A stretch of 64,000 nucleotides of DNA from Marinobacter antarcticus. GTDB lineage: Bacteria > Pseudomonadota > Gammaproteobacteria > Pseudomonadales > Oleiphilaceae. This document shows, in pieces, positions 1-10,909 of the stretch; within the stretch, counting starts at the first letter, position 1, and each line of letters begins with the position of its first letter. The notes beneath the pieces were generated by a model. The model had not been told where the DNA came from, searched no databases, and was given only the letters and a program-made list of their open reading frames with translations. The stretch lies in the NCBI RefSeq assembly GCF_900142385.1, contig NZ_FRAQ01000002.1, positions 248,001-312,000 on the forward strand. Reading direction: 5' to 3'. Both the position numbers and the translations under genes were made by a program.

Positions 1-591
1 GGCTTTCAGACTGCTGGTGAGCTGGCTAACGGGCCTTTGACAATCTCTTTTGCCTCGGGTGGCCCAACGGGCATGACCTTTACCGTGACCGGGCCACCGC
101 CGGCGAATGCCACTGTGGGAACGGCAAACCAGCCCTATGAAGCAGGCAAGATCAATACCGTGTTCAGCGACGACCCTGCTGCGGGTGCGGATTACCAGGG
201 GTTTCAGTTCAAGCTTACGGGTCAGCCCGCAACAGGCGATACCTTTGAGGTTGCCTATAACAGCAACGGGGTTTCAGACAACCGCAACGCCGAGCTGCTT
301 GCCGCACTGGGTACCGCCAATACGCTGAACGGCAACAGCCAGAGCTTCACCGAAGGCTATGCCGGGCTGGTGGAAGATATTGGCGTAAAAACCCGCCAGA
401 GCCAGTTTGATCTGGAGGCCGGTAAAACCCTGCTGGAGCAATCCACTGGCCAGCGGGAGTCGGTTTCAGGGGTAAACCTTGATGAAGAAGCCGGCAGACT
501 CATTCAGTACCAGGCCGCCTATAACGCCTCGGCACAGGTGATTTCGGTAGCCCAGGATTTGTTCAATACGCTGTTGCAGACTTTCCGGTAA
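1..591 (+). CDS. flgK: Flagellar hook-associated protein 1 FlgK, C-terminal part
   Basis: The reading frame is open from the first base and ends at 591, so only the last 196 residues are present. FlgK is a hook-filament junction protein exported by the flagellar type III system; it sits between the hook and FlgL. The end of the protein (NLDEEAGRLIQYQAAYNASA, then QVISVAQDLFNTLLQTFR) is the conserved C-terminal helix of FlgK that packs with the N-terminal helix in the filament core. The visible upstream part is the variable, surface-exposed D2-like region. flgL follows after 18 bases, as in most flagellar late operons. The start lies outside the window. Identity rests on the C-terminal motif plus the flgL neighbour. 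Confidence 0.93.
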   Translation, partial: GFQTAGELANGPLTISFASGGPTGMTFTVTGPPPANATVGTANQPYEAGKINTVFSDDPAAGADYQGFQFKLTGQPATGDTFEVAYNSNGVSDNRNAELLAALGTANTLNGNSQSFTEGYAGLVEDIGVKTRQSQFDLEAGKTLLEQSTGQRESVSGVNLDEEAGRLIQYQAAYNASAQVISVAQDLFNTLLQTFR

Positions 592-609
592 CAGATGAGG
601 TGATGTGAC

Positions 610-1830
610 ATGATCAGAATTTCATCACAACAGATATTCTCTGGTGGTATCAACCGTTTGCAGGAGCTGAACAGCAATCTGAACAGCACGCAACAACAGA
701 TATCCACGGGTAAGCGGGTGAACAAGCCTTCCGACGACCCGGTGGCTGCAGCCCGCATTCTGAAGCTTGACCAGGAATTGTCGCGGGTGAGCACCTATGA
801 GCGCAACGTGAACCTCGCAGACAATCGCCTCAGTCAGGAGGAGAGCGCTCTGGCGGGTTCTGTGGACGTGCTTCAGCGTATTCGTGAGCTGACGGTGCAG
901 GCGGGTAACGGGTCTCTATCGCCCAATGACCGGCGGTCAATTTCTTCGGAAATGAAAGAGAGACTGGGGCAGCTTGCCAATATCGGGAATACCCGGGATG
1001 CATCTGGTGAATATATTTTCAGCGGCTTCCAGGGTTCGGTTCAGGCTTTCCAGCAGGATGATGCAGGAAAGTACGTTTATCAGGGCGACGAAGGTCAGCG
1101 GGTTCTGGAGATTGATGATGGGGTGACCGTGCCTATCAGCGATAACGGCAAGGGCATTTTCGTGAATGTTCCTGCAGCGGCTACCGGAGATTACACCAAC
1201 AATGTTTCAGGTGGTTTTATCTCTGGAGTTTCGGTTGTTAATGAAGCTGATCTTAGCGCAGCCTATAGCGGCACCTTCCCAGATGATATTGCTCTCACGG
1301 TAGACGGCGCCGGTAATATCCAGGCCCAAGATAGCCAGGGCAACACGCTTACGGTCAGCCCGCCAGCTTACGAGAGCGGAGAGCCTTTTGTGGTTGCCGG
1401 GGTGGAAGCAACCATTTCGGATGTAACGCCGGGAGCAGGAGATTCCTTCACACTGAAAATCAATGAGAAACAGTCTGTTTTTGGAACCATCGAAAACCTG
1501 ATTGCCGGCCTTGATTCCCTCGACAAGGGCACGGCAGAGGGTCGCGCAGCGTATGATGATTTGATCGCGCAGTCTCTGGTTAACCTCGACAGCGCTCAGG
1601 AGAGCATGCTGCTGAAACAGACGGAGCTTGGCGGTCGCATGAACGCTGTGGAATCTACCAGGAATTTTCTTGCAGATTCCTCGGTGTATACCAACGAGAT
1701 CCGCTCGCAGTTGCAGGATGTGGATTACGCAGAAGCGATCAGCAATCTCAGCTTCCAGAGTTTTGTGCTGCAGGCGGCGCAGCAATCGTTTGCCCAGGTT
1801 TCCCAGTTGTCGTTATTCGATCGGTTATAA
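610..1830 (+). CDS. flgL: Flagellar hook-associated protein 3 FlgL
   Basis: FlgL (406 residues) is the second junction protein between hook and flagellin filament. The N-terminus (MIRISSQQIFSGGINRLQ, then the flagellin-type motif ISTGKRVNKPSDDPVAAARI at about residues 32-51) and the C-terminus (SFVLQAAQQSFAQVSQLS) are the coiled-coil D0/D1 helices shared with flagellins. The middle, residues about 140-290, is the variable exposed domain. The ATG at 610 follows AGGTGATGTGAC closely. It is probably the last gene of the flagellar operon, because a stem-loop follows the stop and then a tRNA gene with its own promoter. Family assignment is firm. Confidence 0.96.
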   Translation: MIRISSQQIFSGGINRLQELNSNLNSTQQQISTGKRVNKPSDDPVAAARILKLDQELSRVSTYERNVNLADNRLSQEESALAGSVDVLQRIRELTVQAGNGSLSPNDRRSISSEMKERLGQLANIGNTRDASGEYIFSGFQGSVQAFQQDDAGKYVYQGDEGQRVLEIDDGVTVPISDNGKGIFVNVPAAATGDYTNNVSGGFISGVSVVNEADLSAAYSGTFPDDIALTVDGAGNIQAQDSQGNTLTVSPPAYESGEPFVVAGVEATISDVTPGAGDSFTLKINEKQSVFGTIENLIAGLDSLDKGTAEGRAAYDDLIAQSLVNLDSAQESMLLKQTELGGRMNAVESTRNFLADSSVYTNEIRSQLQDVDYAEAISNLSFQSFVLQAAQQSFAQVSQLSLFDRL

Positions 1831-1833
1831 ATG

Positions 1834-1865
1834 ACAGAGCTTGCGGGAAAACTCGCAGGCTCTGT
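1834..1865 (+). terminator. Stem-loop after flgL, probable terminator
   Basis: Two 12-base arms, ACAGAGCTTGCG and CGCAGGCTCTGT, pair with a single G-T wobble across a short A-rich loop, starting three bases after the flgL stop. No run of T follows, so it is either an inefficient intrinsic terminator or an mRNA 3'-end stabiliser. The tRNA-Leu promoter begins just downstream. Confidence 0.6.
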
Positions 1866-1868
1866 GTA

Positions 1869-1896
1869 TTGCTTTCACGATCAGGCTAAGTATAAT
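1869..1896 (+). promoter_or_regulatory. Sigma-70 promoter of tRNA-Leu
   Basis: TTGCTT (1869-1874) and a perfect TATAAT (1891-1896) are separated by 16 bases and lie 14 bases before the mature 5' end of the tRNA, as expected for a stable-RNA promoter. Only the sequence match supports it. Confidence 0.65.
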
Positions 1897-1910
1897 CCTC
1901 CCACTTCGTT

Positions 1911-1997
1911 GGCGGCGTGGTGGAATTGGTAGACACGACGGATTCAAAATCCGTTGCTAGAAATAGTGTGGCGGTTCGAGTCCGCCCGCCGCTACCA
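1911..1997 (+). tRNA. tRNA-Leu (anticodon CAA)
   Basis: An 87-base class II tRNA with a long variable arm (GCTAGAAATAGT region) and encoded CCA. The anticodon stem ACGGA/TCCGT encloses the loop TTCAAAA, giving anticodon CAA, which reads UUG. The T arm is GGCGG-TTCGAGT-CCGCC. The acceptor stem pairs GGCGGCG with CGCCGCT, with a G-T pair at position 1-72. No duplicated 3' end that would suggest an integration site was seen nearby. Confidence 0.97.
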
Positions 1998-2038
1998 TAT
2001 TCAAGTCGCATAATGCGGCGTCGTGAACAGCCCAGTCC

Positions 2039-4287
<2,249 letters not shown>

Positions 4288-4316
4288 CCATTTTTCTTAA
4301 TCAACGGAGAGTTTTA

Positions 4317-4682
4317 ATGAAATCAATCAAGTTGTTTTTAGTCGGCCTTATGGCAATGATGCCCGCACTGGCGATGGCTCAGGATGGCGGCGCAGCTGGT
4401 GGAATGGGCGTTATGGGTCAGGTGATCTTCTTCGCCGGCTTTATTCTGATTTTCTACTTCCTGATCTGGCGTCCGCAATCCAAGCGCGCCAAAGAGCACA
4501 AATCACTGATGTCTGGCCTGAACAAGGGTGACGAAGTAGTCACTTCCGGTGGTATTGCTGGAAAAATCACCAAAGTAACTGACGATTTCATCGTTGTTGA
4601 AATTGCTGACAATGTTGAAGTAAAGGTACAGAAAGTGGCGGTTGCCGCCGCACTGCCGAAAGGTACGATCAAAGATATCTAA
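4317..4682 (+). CDS. yajC: Preprotein translocase subunit YajC
   Basis: YajC (121 residues) is a small inner-membrane partner of SecDF. A short N-terminal hydrophobic leader (KLFLVGLMAMMPALAMA) is followed by a membrane helix (VIFFAGFILIFYFLIW) and the signature RPQSKRAKEHKSLMSGLNKG, then a cytosolic beta domain (VVTSGGIAGKI, VVVEIADNVEVKVQK). The gene lies 29 bases after tgt and upstream of secD, its usual place. Confidence 0.97.
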   Translation: MKSIKLFLVGLMAMMPALAMAQDGGAAGGMGVMGQVIFFAGFILIFYFLIWRPQSKRAKEHKSLMSGLNKGDEVVTSGGIAGKITKVTDDFIVVEIADNVEVKVQKVAVAAALPKGTIKDI

Positions 4683-4745
4683 GCAAGGTCTTTCTGGCCG
4701 GCCCTGAGACCCGCTGGCCTTAACCTTCCTGGCTGAAACACCAAG

Positions 4746-4763
4746 GCCGGCCGCCGGGCCGGC
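4746..4763 (+). other. GC-only hairpin before the secD ribosome-binding site
   Basis: GCCGGCC and GGCCGGC form a 7-bp all-GC stem around a four-base loop. It ends three bases before AAGGGA (4767-4772), the likely Shine-Dalgarno site of secD. No T run follows. It could tune secD translation or stabilise the mRNA between yajC and secD; that role is inferred only from position. Confidence 0.45.
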
Positions 4764-4776
4764 TACAAGGGATCCC

Positions 4777-6651
4777 ATGCTGAACAAGTACCCGCTTTGG
4801 AAAAACCTGGTTATCCTGATCGCGATCTTGATCGGGTTTATCTATGCTTTACCCAATCTGTTCCCCGATGATTACGCTGTGCAGATCACCGGTGCACGTA
4901 GCAGCACCCAAGTTGATTCTGTTGTGCTCGACAGAGCCGTTAAAGCGCTGGAATCGGACGGTATTGAGGTTAAAAGCAGTACGCTTGAGGATCGGGATGC
5001 CCTTATCCGGTTAACCAGCTCCGATGACCAGTTGCGCGCCCGTCCTGCCGTTCAGGCGGCCCTTGGTAGAGACTACCTTGTCGCGCTCAATATGGCAGCG
5101 TCCACGCCGTCCTGGCTGAAAAGTCTGGGTGCGGGGCCAATGAAGCTCGGTCTCGACCTCCGTGGTGGTGTTCACTTTCTTCTGGAAGTGGACATGGATA
5201 CAGCCGTTGGCCAGAGACTGGAAGCTGTCTCGGGTCAGATAAAGCAGGAGCTTCGTGACGAGCGTATTCGCTATCGCGGCGGTGATGTTGAAGGTAAGCG
5301 TGACATCGTTCTGAGTTTCAGGGATGAAGCGTCGCGTGCTGAGGCTTTTGCCCTGATACGGCGCCAATACAATGAGTTTTTGCTGGACCAGAGAACCAGC
5401 GGTGACGAGCTCCAGATCGTTCTTACCTTGTCTGAAGGTGAGGTGAGCGCCATCCGCGAGTATGCCCTTGAGCAGAACCTGACCACGATCCGTAACCGGG
5501 TAAACGAGCTTGGTGTGGCTGAGCCTTTGGTTCAGCAGCAGGGTGCTGACCGGATTATTGTGGAGCTTCCTGGTGTTCAGGACACCGCCCAGGCCAAACG
5601 TGTTCTTGGTGCCACAGCAAATCTGGAATTCCGTATGGAGGCGCGTCCGGATGCAGCGGCAGGTGAAACCGAGACGTTCGGCTTCCGTGACGAACCGCAG
5701 CGCACTGCCCGCCTGCAGCGTGAGCTTATTGCCACCGGTAATAACGTTGCCAATGCGCAACAGGCGTTCGATGAGAATGGTCAGCCACAGGTCAGCATTA
5801 CAATGGACTCTGTGGGTGGCGACCTGATGAATCGCGCAACACGCAACGCCATCGGCCGACGCATGGCTGTTCTGTTTATAGAGTTCCGTACGGAAACCGA
5901 AACCAGAATGGTAAACGGCGAGCCGGTGGAAACAGAAAAGCGGGTTGTGGAGAAGGGCATTATCAGCCTGGCTACCGTTCAATCCGCTCTGGGGAGCAGC
6001 TTCCGAATCACGGGGCTTGATTCTATTCCTGAGGCATCGGAACTTGCACTGCTTCTGCGAGCCGGTGCTTTGGCGGCGCCCATGTACTTTGTACAGGAGC
6101 GCACCATCGGGCCAAGCCTTGGGCAGAAGAACATCGATGCCGGCATGATGTCGGTAGCCCTCGGGTTTATTCTTGTTCTGCTATATATGGCGGCCTATTA
6201 CCGCGGGTTCGGGGTTGTGGCGAATGTCGCTCTGACCATTAATCTGATGCTTCTTATAGCTTGTATGTCCATCCTCTCTGCCACGCTAACGTTGCCGGGT
6301 ATTGCTGGCATCGTGCTAACCGTAGGTATGGCGGTGGACGCCAACGTGCTTATATTCGAGCGCATCAAAGAGGAGCTCAAAGGGGGCGCATCACCGCAGC
6401 TTGCTATAAACACGGGTTACTCCCGTGCCTTTGTGTCCATCTTTGATGCGAACATTACTACCTTGCTTGTTGCCATTATTCTCTTCGCAATGGGCACCGG
6501 TCCGGTGAAAGGCTTCGCGATAACATTGTGTATCGGGATTCTGACGTCGATGTTCTCCGGGCTGATGGTCAGCCGGAGTATCGTCAATATCGTTTATGGC
6601 GGCCGTAGGGTCGAGAAACTGTCGATCGGAGGAAAGCTCGCCAATGTCTGA
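4777..6651 (+). CDS. secD: Protein translocase subunit SecD
   Basis: SecD (624 residues) is an RND-family membrane protein that uses the proton-motive force to help pull proteins through SecYEG. It has one N-terminal membrane helix (LVILIAILIGFIYALPNLF), a large periplasmic region opened by GPMKLGLDLRGGVHFLLEVD and containing ATANLEFRMEA, and a C-terminal block of membrane helices starting near ALGFILVLLYMAAYY and including the family motif VGMAVDANVLIFERIKEEL. AAGGGA precedes the ATG. It overlaps secF by eight bases. Confidence 0.98.
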   Translation: MLNKYPLWKNLVILIAILIGFIYALPNLFPDDYAVQITGARSSTQVDSVVLDRAVKALESDGIEVKSSTLEDRDALIRLTSSDDQLRARPAVQAALGRDYLVALNMAASTPSWLKSLGAGPMKLGLDLRGGVHFLLEVDMDTAVGQRLEAVSGQIKQELRDERIRYRGGDVEGKRDIVLSFRDEASRAEAFALIRRQYNEFLLDQRTSGDELQIVLTLSEGEVSAIREYALEQNLTTIRNRVNELGVAEPLVQQQGADRIIVELPGVQDTAQAKRVLGATANLEFRMEARPDAAAGETETFGFRDEPQRTARLQRELIATGNNVANAQQAFDENGQPQVSITMDSVGGDLMNRATRNAIGRRMAVLFIEFRTETETRMVNGEPVETEKRVVEKGIISLATVQSALGSSFRITGLDSIPEASELALLLRAGALAAPMYFVQERTIGPSLGQKNIDAGMMSVALGFILVLLYMAAYYRGFGVVANVALTINLMLLIACMSILSATLTLPGIAGIVLTVGMAVDANVLIFERIKEELKGGASPQLAINTGYSRAFVSIFDANITTLLVAIILFAMGTGPVKGFAITLCIGILTSMFSGLMVSRSIVNIVYGGRRVEKLSIGGKLANV

Positions 6652-7597
6652 TGATCAGAAGAAACCGTTTGATTTTATGGGGTTCCGGAAGGTTGCTTCT
6701 GTAATCTCCATTGTTCTGGTGCTAGCGTCTATCGTGCTTCTGGGAGTTCGTGGCCTTAACTTTGGTATGGACTTTACCGGCGGTACGTCAGTCGAGCTGG
6801 AATACAAGCAAGCGCCGCAGCTGGGTCAGCTGCGTTCCAGCCTGACGGAGGCGGGATACGACCAGTTTGTGGTGCAAAACTTCGGCGCCGACACCATCGT
6901 TCTGGTGCGCTTGTCGGAATCGGGCAACGATCAGCTCGCTCAGGAGATCATGAGTGTTCTGGCTGCAACCGGTGATAAGCCGAAGCTGATAAGCTCCGAG
7001 TTTGTGGGGTCACAGGTCGGTGATGAGCTGAAGGAGGAAAGCGGCCTTGGGCTTCTGCTTGCGCTTGCGGTAGTGCTGATTTATGTGGGCATGCGATTCC
7101 AGTTCAAGTTTGGTATTGCCTCGGTGGTGCCCTTGGCTCACGACGTTATTATCGTTCTGGGGCTCTTTGCACTGTTCCAGTGGACCTTCGATCTGACGGT
7201 TCTCGCTGCACTGCTGGCTGTTATCGGCTACTCGCTGAACGACACCATCGTTGTGGCGGATCGCATCCGTGAAAACTTTCGCAAAATGCGGGTGGGTGAA
7301 CCCTGGGATATTATCAATGAGTCTATTCACCAGACCATCGCCCGAACCATAAACACTTCGGGCACCACGCTGGTGGTTTTACTGGCTTTGTATTTCCTGG
7401 GCGGTGAAGCGATCAACAACTTTGCTCTCGCGTTGATTATCGGTGTTGTAGTGGGTACTTACTCGTCCATTTATGTATCCGCCAATCTATTGATGGTTAT
7501 GGGCGTTTCCCGCGAGGATCTTATGGTTCCGGCGAAAGAGGGTGCTGTAGATGCCGAAGAGGACGAGCAGCCACCGGAATGGCTCGATCGTATGTGA
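6644..7597 (+). CDS. secF: Protein translocase subunit SecF
   Basis: SecF (317 residues) forms the SecDF complex with SecD. The first membrane helix (ASVISIVLVLASIVLLGVRG) is followed by the periplasmic motif GMDFTGGTSVELEY and a C-terminal membrane block with GYSLNDTIVVADRIRENFRK. An upstream in-frame start at 6596 exists, but ATG 6644 is chosen: it has GGAGG at 6628-6632, gives the typical MSDDQKKPFDFMGFR start, and overlaps secD by only eight bases. It is the last gene of the unit, because a strong terminator lies 23 bases after the stop. Confidence 0.97.
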   Translation: MSDDQKKPFDFMGFRKVASVISIVLVLASIVLLGVRGLNFGMDFTGGTSVELEYKQAPQLGQLRSSLTEAGYDQFVVQNFGADTIVLVRLSESGNDQLAQEIMSVLAATGDKPKLISSEFVGSQVGDELKEESGLGLLLALAVVLIYVGMRFQFKFGIASVVPLAHDVIIVLGLFALFQWTFDLTVLAALLAVIGYSLNDTIVVADRIRENFRKMRVGEPWDIINESIHQTIARTINTSGTTLVVLLALYFLGGEAINNFALALIIGVVVGTYSSIYVSANLLMVMGVSREDLMVPAKEGAVDAEEDEQPPEWLDRM

Positions 7598-7619
7598 TTC
7601 TTTATCGGGGCTGATCTTC

Positions 7620-7666
7620 GGGCACAAAAAAACCGCCAACTGAAAAGTGGCGGTTTTTTTGTGCCC
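7620..7666. terminator. Bidirectional intrinsic terminator between secF and suhB
   Basis: A perfect 19-bp inverted repeat (7620-7638 and 7648-7666) with a nine-base loop contains CCGCCA/TGGCGG flanked by a seven-A and a seven-T run, so it works in either direction. It serves secF on the plus strand and the convergent suhB-locus gene on the minus strand. Confidence 0.93.
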
Positions 7667-7702
7667 GGAACCTCGCTTTGGCCTCAGAACCGGGTGTTCA
7701 CT

Positions 7703-8503
7703 TTAGCCGGGTATGCGGCCACGGAACGGGTGCAGCACTTTAAGGACTTCCCGGAACAGTTTCGGGTTCGCAACCACCAATTGACGGGCGTTGCCTGTCG
7801 ATGGGTTGCCTGAGAAGTCGCCGCTGAGTGCGCCGGATTCCATGGCCAGGGTTACGCCGAGATCCAGGTCTACGGCTTCCGGGCGAAAGATCACAGCCGC
7901 ATCCAGAAGGCCGGCGGAAACGCGAGCAATATCGAGAACCACGCAGCCGGACGTGCGGAACATGGAGGAGTTCTGGGCCAGTACGGCGGCCATTTCACCC
8001 CAGAGGAGCGGGTTGTCGCTCTTGCGTGCCTGATCCAGCAGGTTGGTGGAAAAGGCTGCCTTTTCTGTGTGCTTAACCTCTGAGGCGCGCACTCTGCGGC
8101 TGTTCAGCGAAGCTCCACGCCCACGGCTGGCAGAATATTCTTCGCCAGTAACCGGGTTCACCAGAAGCAGGCTCTCGGTGCGGTTGTTTTTCTTCTGTGC
8201 CAGAGCCAAGGCAAACTCGGGGATGCCTCTCAGGAAGTTTTCGCGACCCATAACCGGGAAAATATGCCAGCTTCTTTCACTGGTTCCGGCGTCTGATTCG
8301 TTCAGCGGCGCGATGGTGTGATCTTTGTAGGATTTTTCGAGCTGCTCGGCAAAGTTGTCATAAATGGATTGCTCTACCCGGTCCAACTGGAGGCGACGTT
8401 CGTCGTCGTCCTTCCCGGTAGGCTCCTGGCGCTCGAAGTGGGCTTTCAGGTAATCCGACCCCTGACGCGCGACGCGCAGGGCCATTTTAATAGCTGGTTG
8501 CAT
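7703..8503 (-). CDS. suhB: SuhB-like inositol monophosphatase family protein, catalytic motif degenerate
   Basis: A 266-residue inositol monophosphatase-fold protein at the position held by suhB in Pseudomonas, divergent from trmJ. The N-terminus (MQPAIKMALRVARQ) and the segment TGEEYSASRGRGASLNSRR match SuhB. However, the metal-binding motif DPLDGTTNF is FPVMGRENF here (residues 82-90), so both metal-ligand aspartates are gone, and WDxAAG has become VDLDLG (D212 kept). The frame is intact on both sides and the DNA at 8237-8269 reads cleanly, so this is not a frameshift. E. coli SuhB also acts with the NusB-NusE antitermination complex on rRNA operons, a role that does not need catalysis; a purely structural role here is inferred. 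Confidence 0.85.
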   Translation of the reverse strand: MQPAIKMALRVARQGSDYLKAHFERQEPTGKDDDERRLQLDRVEQSIYDNFAEQLEKSYKDHTIAPLNESDAGTSERSWHIFPVMGRENFLRGIPEFALALAQKKNNRTESLLLVNPVTGEEYSASRGRGASLNSRRVRASEVKHTEKAAFSTNLLDQARKSDNPLLWGEMAAVLAQNSSMFRTSGCVVLDIARVSAGLLDAAVIFRPEAVDLDLGVTLAMESGALSGDFSGNPSTGNARQLVVANPKLFREVLKVLHPFRGRIPG

Positions 8504-8686
8504 CTGAGAGTTCGTTATCCGGGTGTGTGAAGGCCGAGCATGATAGCAAAAGATGACCGCCCTTGTATGTTTTTTGACTGAGGAATAGCACGGATAAGGC
8601 GATATCAGGGATTATCCGGGGCGCAGAAAGTGATTGCTATCTGCTATCATGGCCGCCCTTAAATTTTAACTTTGGGCCTGCAGCCA

Positions 8687-9550
8687 ATGCACAAACCATC
8701 TCCGCCACTGGAAGGACCGGACGCGTTTCAGGATCAGATCCGGATTGTCCTTGTTGAGACTTCTCATTCGGGGAATATCGGAGCCGTTGCCCGCGCCATG
8801 AAGAATATGGGGCTCGCCAATCTTTGGCTGGTAAACCCGAATTCATTCCCCGACGAGGCTTCATACGCCAGGGCGGCCGGAGCCTCCGATATACTGGATC
8901 GGGCACAGGTAGTGCCAACCCTGGACGAGGCGTTGGAAGACTGTGTGATGGTTATGGGTACCAGCGCGCGGGGGCGCAAGGTGCCTTGGCCGGTTTTGCC
9001 ACCACCGGAGGCGGCTGCCATTGCGGCGGAAAATAGTCTGGCTGGCCCGGTAGCGCTCGTGTTCGGGCGGGAAAACCACGGCTTGAGCAATGATGAACTG
9101 CACCGTTGCCATTATCACATTCACATTCCATCAAACCCTGATTACAGCTCACTGAACCTGGCCATGGCGGTTCAAGTCATGTGCTACGAATTGCGCATGC
9201 TTTTTCTGCGTAACCTTGAAGGCGGTAAGGGTAGCCCTTATTTAACACCGATGTTGGCGCCCGGTGATGCGGGCTGGGATGTGCCACCTGCCAAGGTGGG
9301 TGATGTTGAGGGCTTTTTCGGTCATCTTGAACAGACTTTGCAAGATGTGGACTTTCACCGCCGGGATAATCCACGGCAACTGATGTCCCGTTTACGTCGT
9401 CTGTTTCAGCGGGCAAAGCTTGATCAGATGGAGATCAATATCCTCCGGGGGATTCTGAGTGCGGTGCAAAAGGCCGCCGGGGCGTCGGGGAATGAGAAAC
9501 GAACCCAGGCCGGTACAGAACCGACCGGACAGGAAGACGGCCATGTTTAA
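8687..9550 (+). CDS. trmJ: tRNA (cytidine/uridine-2'-O-)-methyltransferase TrmJ
   Basis: TrmJ (287 residues) 2'-O-methylates position 32 of tRNAs. The SPOUT-fold motifs are clear: [35 protein letters not shown] and [16 protein letters not shown], which build the SAM-binding knot. ATG 8687 is taken as the start; an in-frame TTG at 8672 would add five residues, and neither has a strong Shine-Dalgarno site. The gene opens a long plus-strand run and overlaps cysE by eight bases. Confidence 0.95.
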   Translation: MHKPSPPLEGPDAFQDQIRIVLVETSHSGNIGAVARAMKNMGLANLWLVNPNSFPDEASYARAAGASDILDRAQVVPTLDEALEDCVMVMGTSARGRKVPWPVLPPPEAAAIAAENSLAGPVALVFGRENHGLSNDELHRCHYHIHIPSNPDYSSLNLAMAVQVMCYELRMLFLRNLEGGKGSPYLTPMLAPGDAGWDVPPAKVGDVEGFFGHLEQTLQDVDFHRRDNPRQLMSRLRRLFQRAKLDQMEINILRGILSAVQKAAGASGNEKRTQAGTEPTGQEDGHV

Positions 9551-10316
9551 GCATTTGCGTGAAGATATAAAGAGCGTTTTTCATCGGGATCCTGCTGCCA
9601 GGAATACCTTCGAGGTGCTGACAAACTACCCGGGGCTCCATGCTCTGCTTATCCACCGGTTTTCACACTGGCTTTGGAATGCAGGGCTTAAATGGCTCGC
9701 GCGCACTATTTCTACACTGGCGCGATGGTTTACGGGTATAGAAATACATCCGGGAGCCACGATTGGCCGGCGGTTCTTTATTGACCACGGCATGGGTGTG
9801 GTCATAGGTGAAACAACCGTTATAGGAGACGACGTTACCCTGTATCAGGGTGTCACCCTCGGTGGGACAAGCTGGAATAAGGGTAAGCGCCACCCCACTA
9901 TTGGCGACGGCGTTGTTGTGGGTGCTGGCGCCAAGATACTGGGGCCTTTTGAGGTGGGTGAGGGTGCCAAAATCGGGTCGAATTCCGTGGTAACCAAGGC
10001 GGTCCCTGCCGGCGCGACTGTTGTGGGTATTCCGGGCAGGATCATCGTGAAACAGAAGACGGGAGACGACGCTCGTCGCAAGATAATGGAAGAGCGTATG
10101 GGGTTCGATGCTTATGGCGTGACGGAGGAAATGCCGGATCCCGTGGCCCGCTCCGTGCGAGCGTTGCTGGATCACATGCATGCCGTAGATGATCGCATCG
10201 AGACCATGTGCAAAGCGCTCCGTAAAGTGAACAGTGAATACCAGAACGGAGAGTTACCGGTTCTGGATGAAGAGGATTTTGATTGCGTGCGAGACGACAG
10301 CGAGGATCGGGGCTGA
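9543..10316 (+). CDS. cysE: Serine O-acetyltransferase CysE
   Basis: CysE (257 residues) makes O-acetylserine from serine and acetyl-CoA, the carbon skeleton for cysteine. Residues about 60-170 are left-handed beta-helix hexapeptide repeats ([59 protein letters not shown]) with the active-site histidines in FIDHGMG and GKRHP. The start ATG 9543 has AGGAAG upstream and lies inside the trmJ end. It precedes iscR-iscS, which use cysteine as sulfur donor. The C-terminal tail is acidic and divergent. Confidence 0.96.
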   Translation: MFKHLREDIKSVFHRDPAARNTFEVLTNYPGLHALLIHRFSHWLWNAGLKWLARTISTLARWFTGIEIHPGATIGRRFFIDHGMGVVIGETTVIGDDVTLYQGVTLGGTSWNKGKRHPTIGDGVVVGAGAKILGPFEVGEGAKIGSNSVVTKAVPAGATVVGIPGRIIVKQKTGDDARRKIMEERMGFDAYGVTEEMPDPVARSVRALLDHMHAVDDRIETMCKALRKVNSEYQNGELPVLDEEDFDCVRDDSEDRG

Positions 10317-10349
10317 ATACTTGACTGGATTACTTGGTCAATTCATACT
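10317..10349 (+). promoter_or_regulatory. iscR promoter with IscR type 1-like operator
   Basis: TTGACT (10321-10326) and CATACT (10344-10349) are spaced by 17 bases. The left half overlaps ATACTTGACTGG, which fits the left half of the E. coli type 1 IscR consensus (ATASYYGACTR); the right half is weaker. This suggests holo-IscR represses its own promoter. The match was judged by eye. Confidence 0.55.
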
Positions 10350-10393
10350 CGGTCTCCGATATCGAGATTCAATCCCATCACGGGGCTGATGCC

Positions 10394-10891
10394 ATGAAGT
10401 TGACTACCAAAGGCCGCTACGCCGTCACGGCAATGCTGGATCTTGCTCTTCACGGAGGGCAAGGGCCGGTGACTCTTGCGGATATTTCAGCCCGTCAGGA
10501 AATTTCTCTTTCCTATCTGGAGCAGCTGTTTTCACGCCTTCGCCGCCGGGAGTTGGTGGCCAGTATCCGTGGTCCCGGAGGAGGGTATCGTTTGAGTCGT
10601 GTCGCCGCCGATATTTACATTGCGGATGTGGTCGATGCGGTGAATGAGTCCCTCGATACGACCAGATGTGGAAATAAGGGTGATTGCCAGAACGGTGAAA
10701 AATGCCTGACTCATCACCTTTGGTCCGATCTGAGTGATCAGATTCATCAGTTTCTCAGCGAGATCAGTCTCGGTGACCTGATGAAAAGATACGAAATCCG
10801 CCAGGTTGCGGACAGGCAGAACCGCCGTCAGGCTGATGGCGACTCTGACACGATTAATACCGAGCGTCTGATTGATCAGGCGCCCGCCTGA
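10394..10891 (+). CDS. iscR: Fe-S cluster regulator IscR (Rrf2 family)
   Basis: IscR (165 residues) is a winged-helix regulator whose [2Fe-2S] state switches its DNA specificity. The N-terminal HTH ([20 protein letters not shown], then [20 protein letters not shown] and RGPGGGYRL) is near-canonical. The ligand cysteines C92, C98 and C104 and the histidine H107 in [20 protein letters not shown] sit at the same numbers as in E. coli IscR. ATG 10394 is preferred over an upstream in-frame start at 10334 that would run through the promoter. iscS follows 18 bases later, but the usual scaffold genes do not. Confidence 0.95.
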   Translation: MKLTTKGRYAVTAMLDLALHGGQGPVTLADISARQEISLSYLEQLFSRLRRRELVASIRGPGGGYRLSRVAADIYIADVVDAVNESLDTTRCGNKGDCQNGEKCLTHHLWSDLSDQIHQFLSEISLGDLMKRYEIRQVADRQNRRQADGDSDTINTERLIDQAPA

Positions 10892-10909
10892 ATCAAGCCT
10901 CTGTATTTT

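Noticed and set aside
1911-1997. tRNA-Leu as a mobile-element integration site
   Set aside because: No integrase, no direct repeat of the tRNA 3' end and no foreign-looking DNA nearby; conserved queA follows at once.
8237-8269. Sequencing error as the cause of the missing SuhB aspartates
   Set aside because: The frame is continuous, neighbours on both sides (WHI and ENF) align to the family, and several independent substitutions would be needed.
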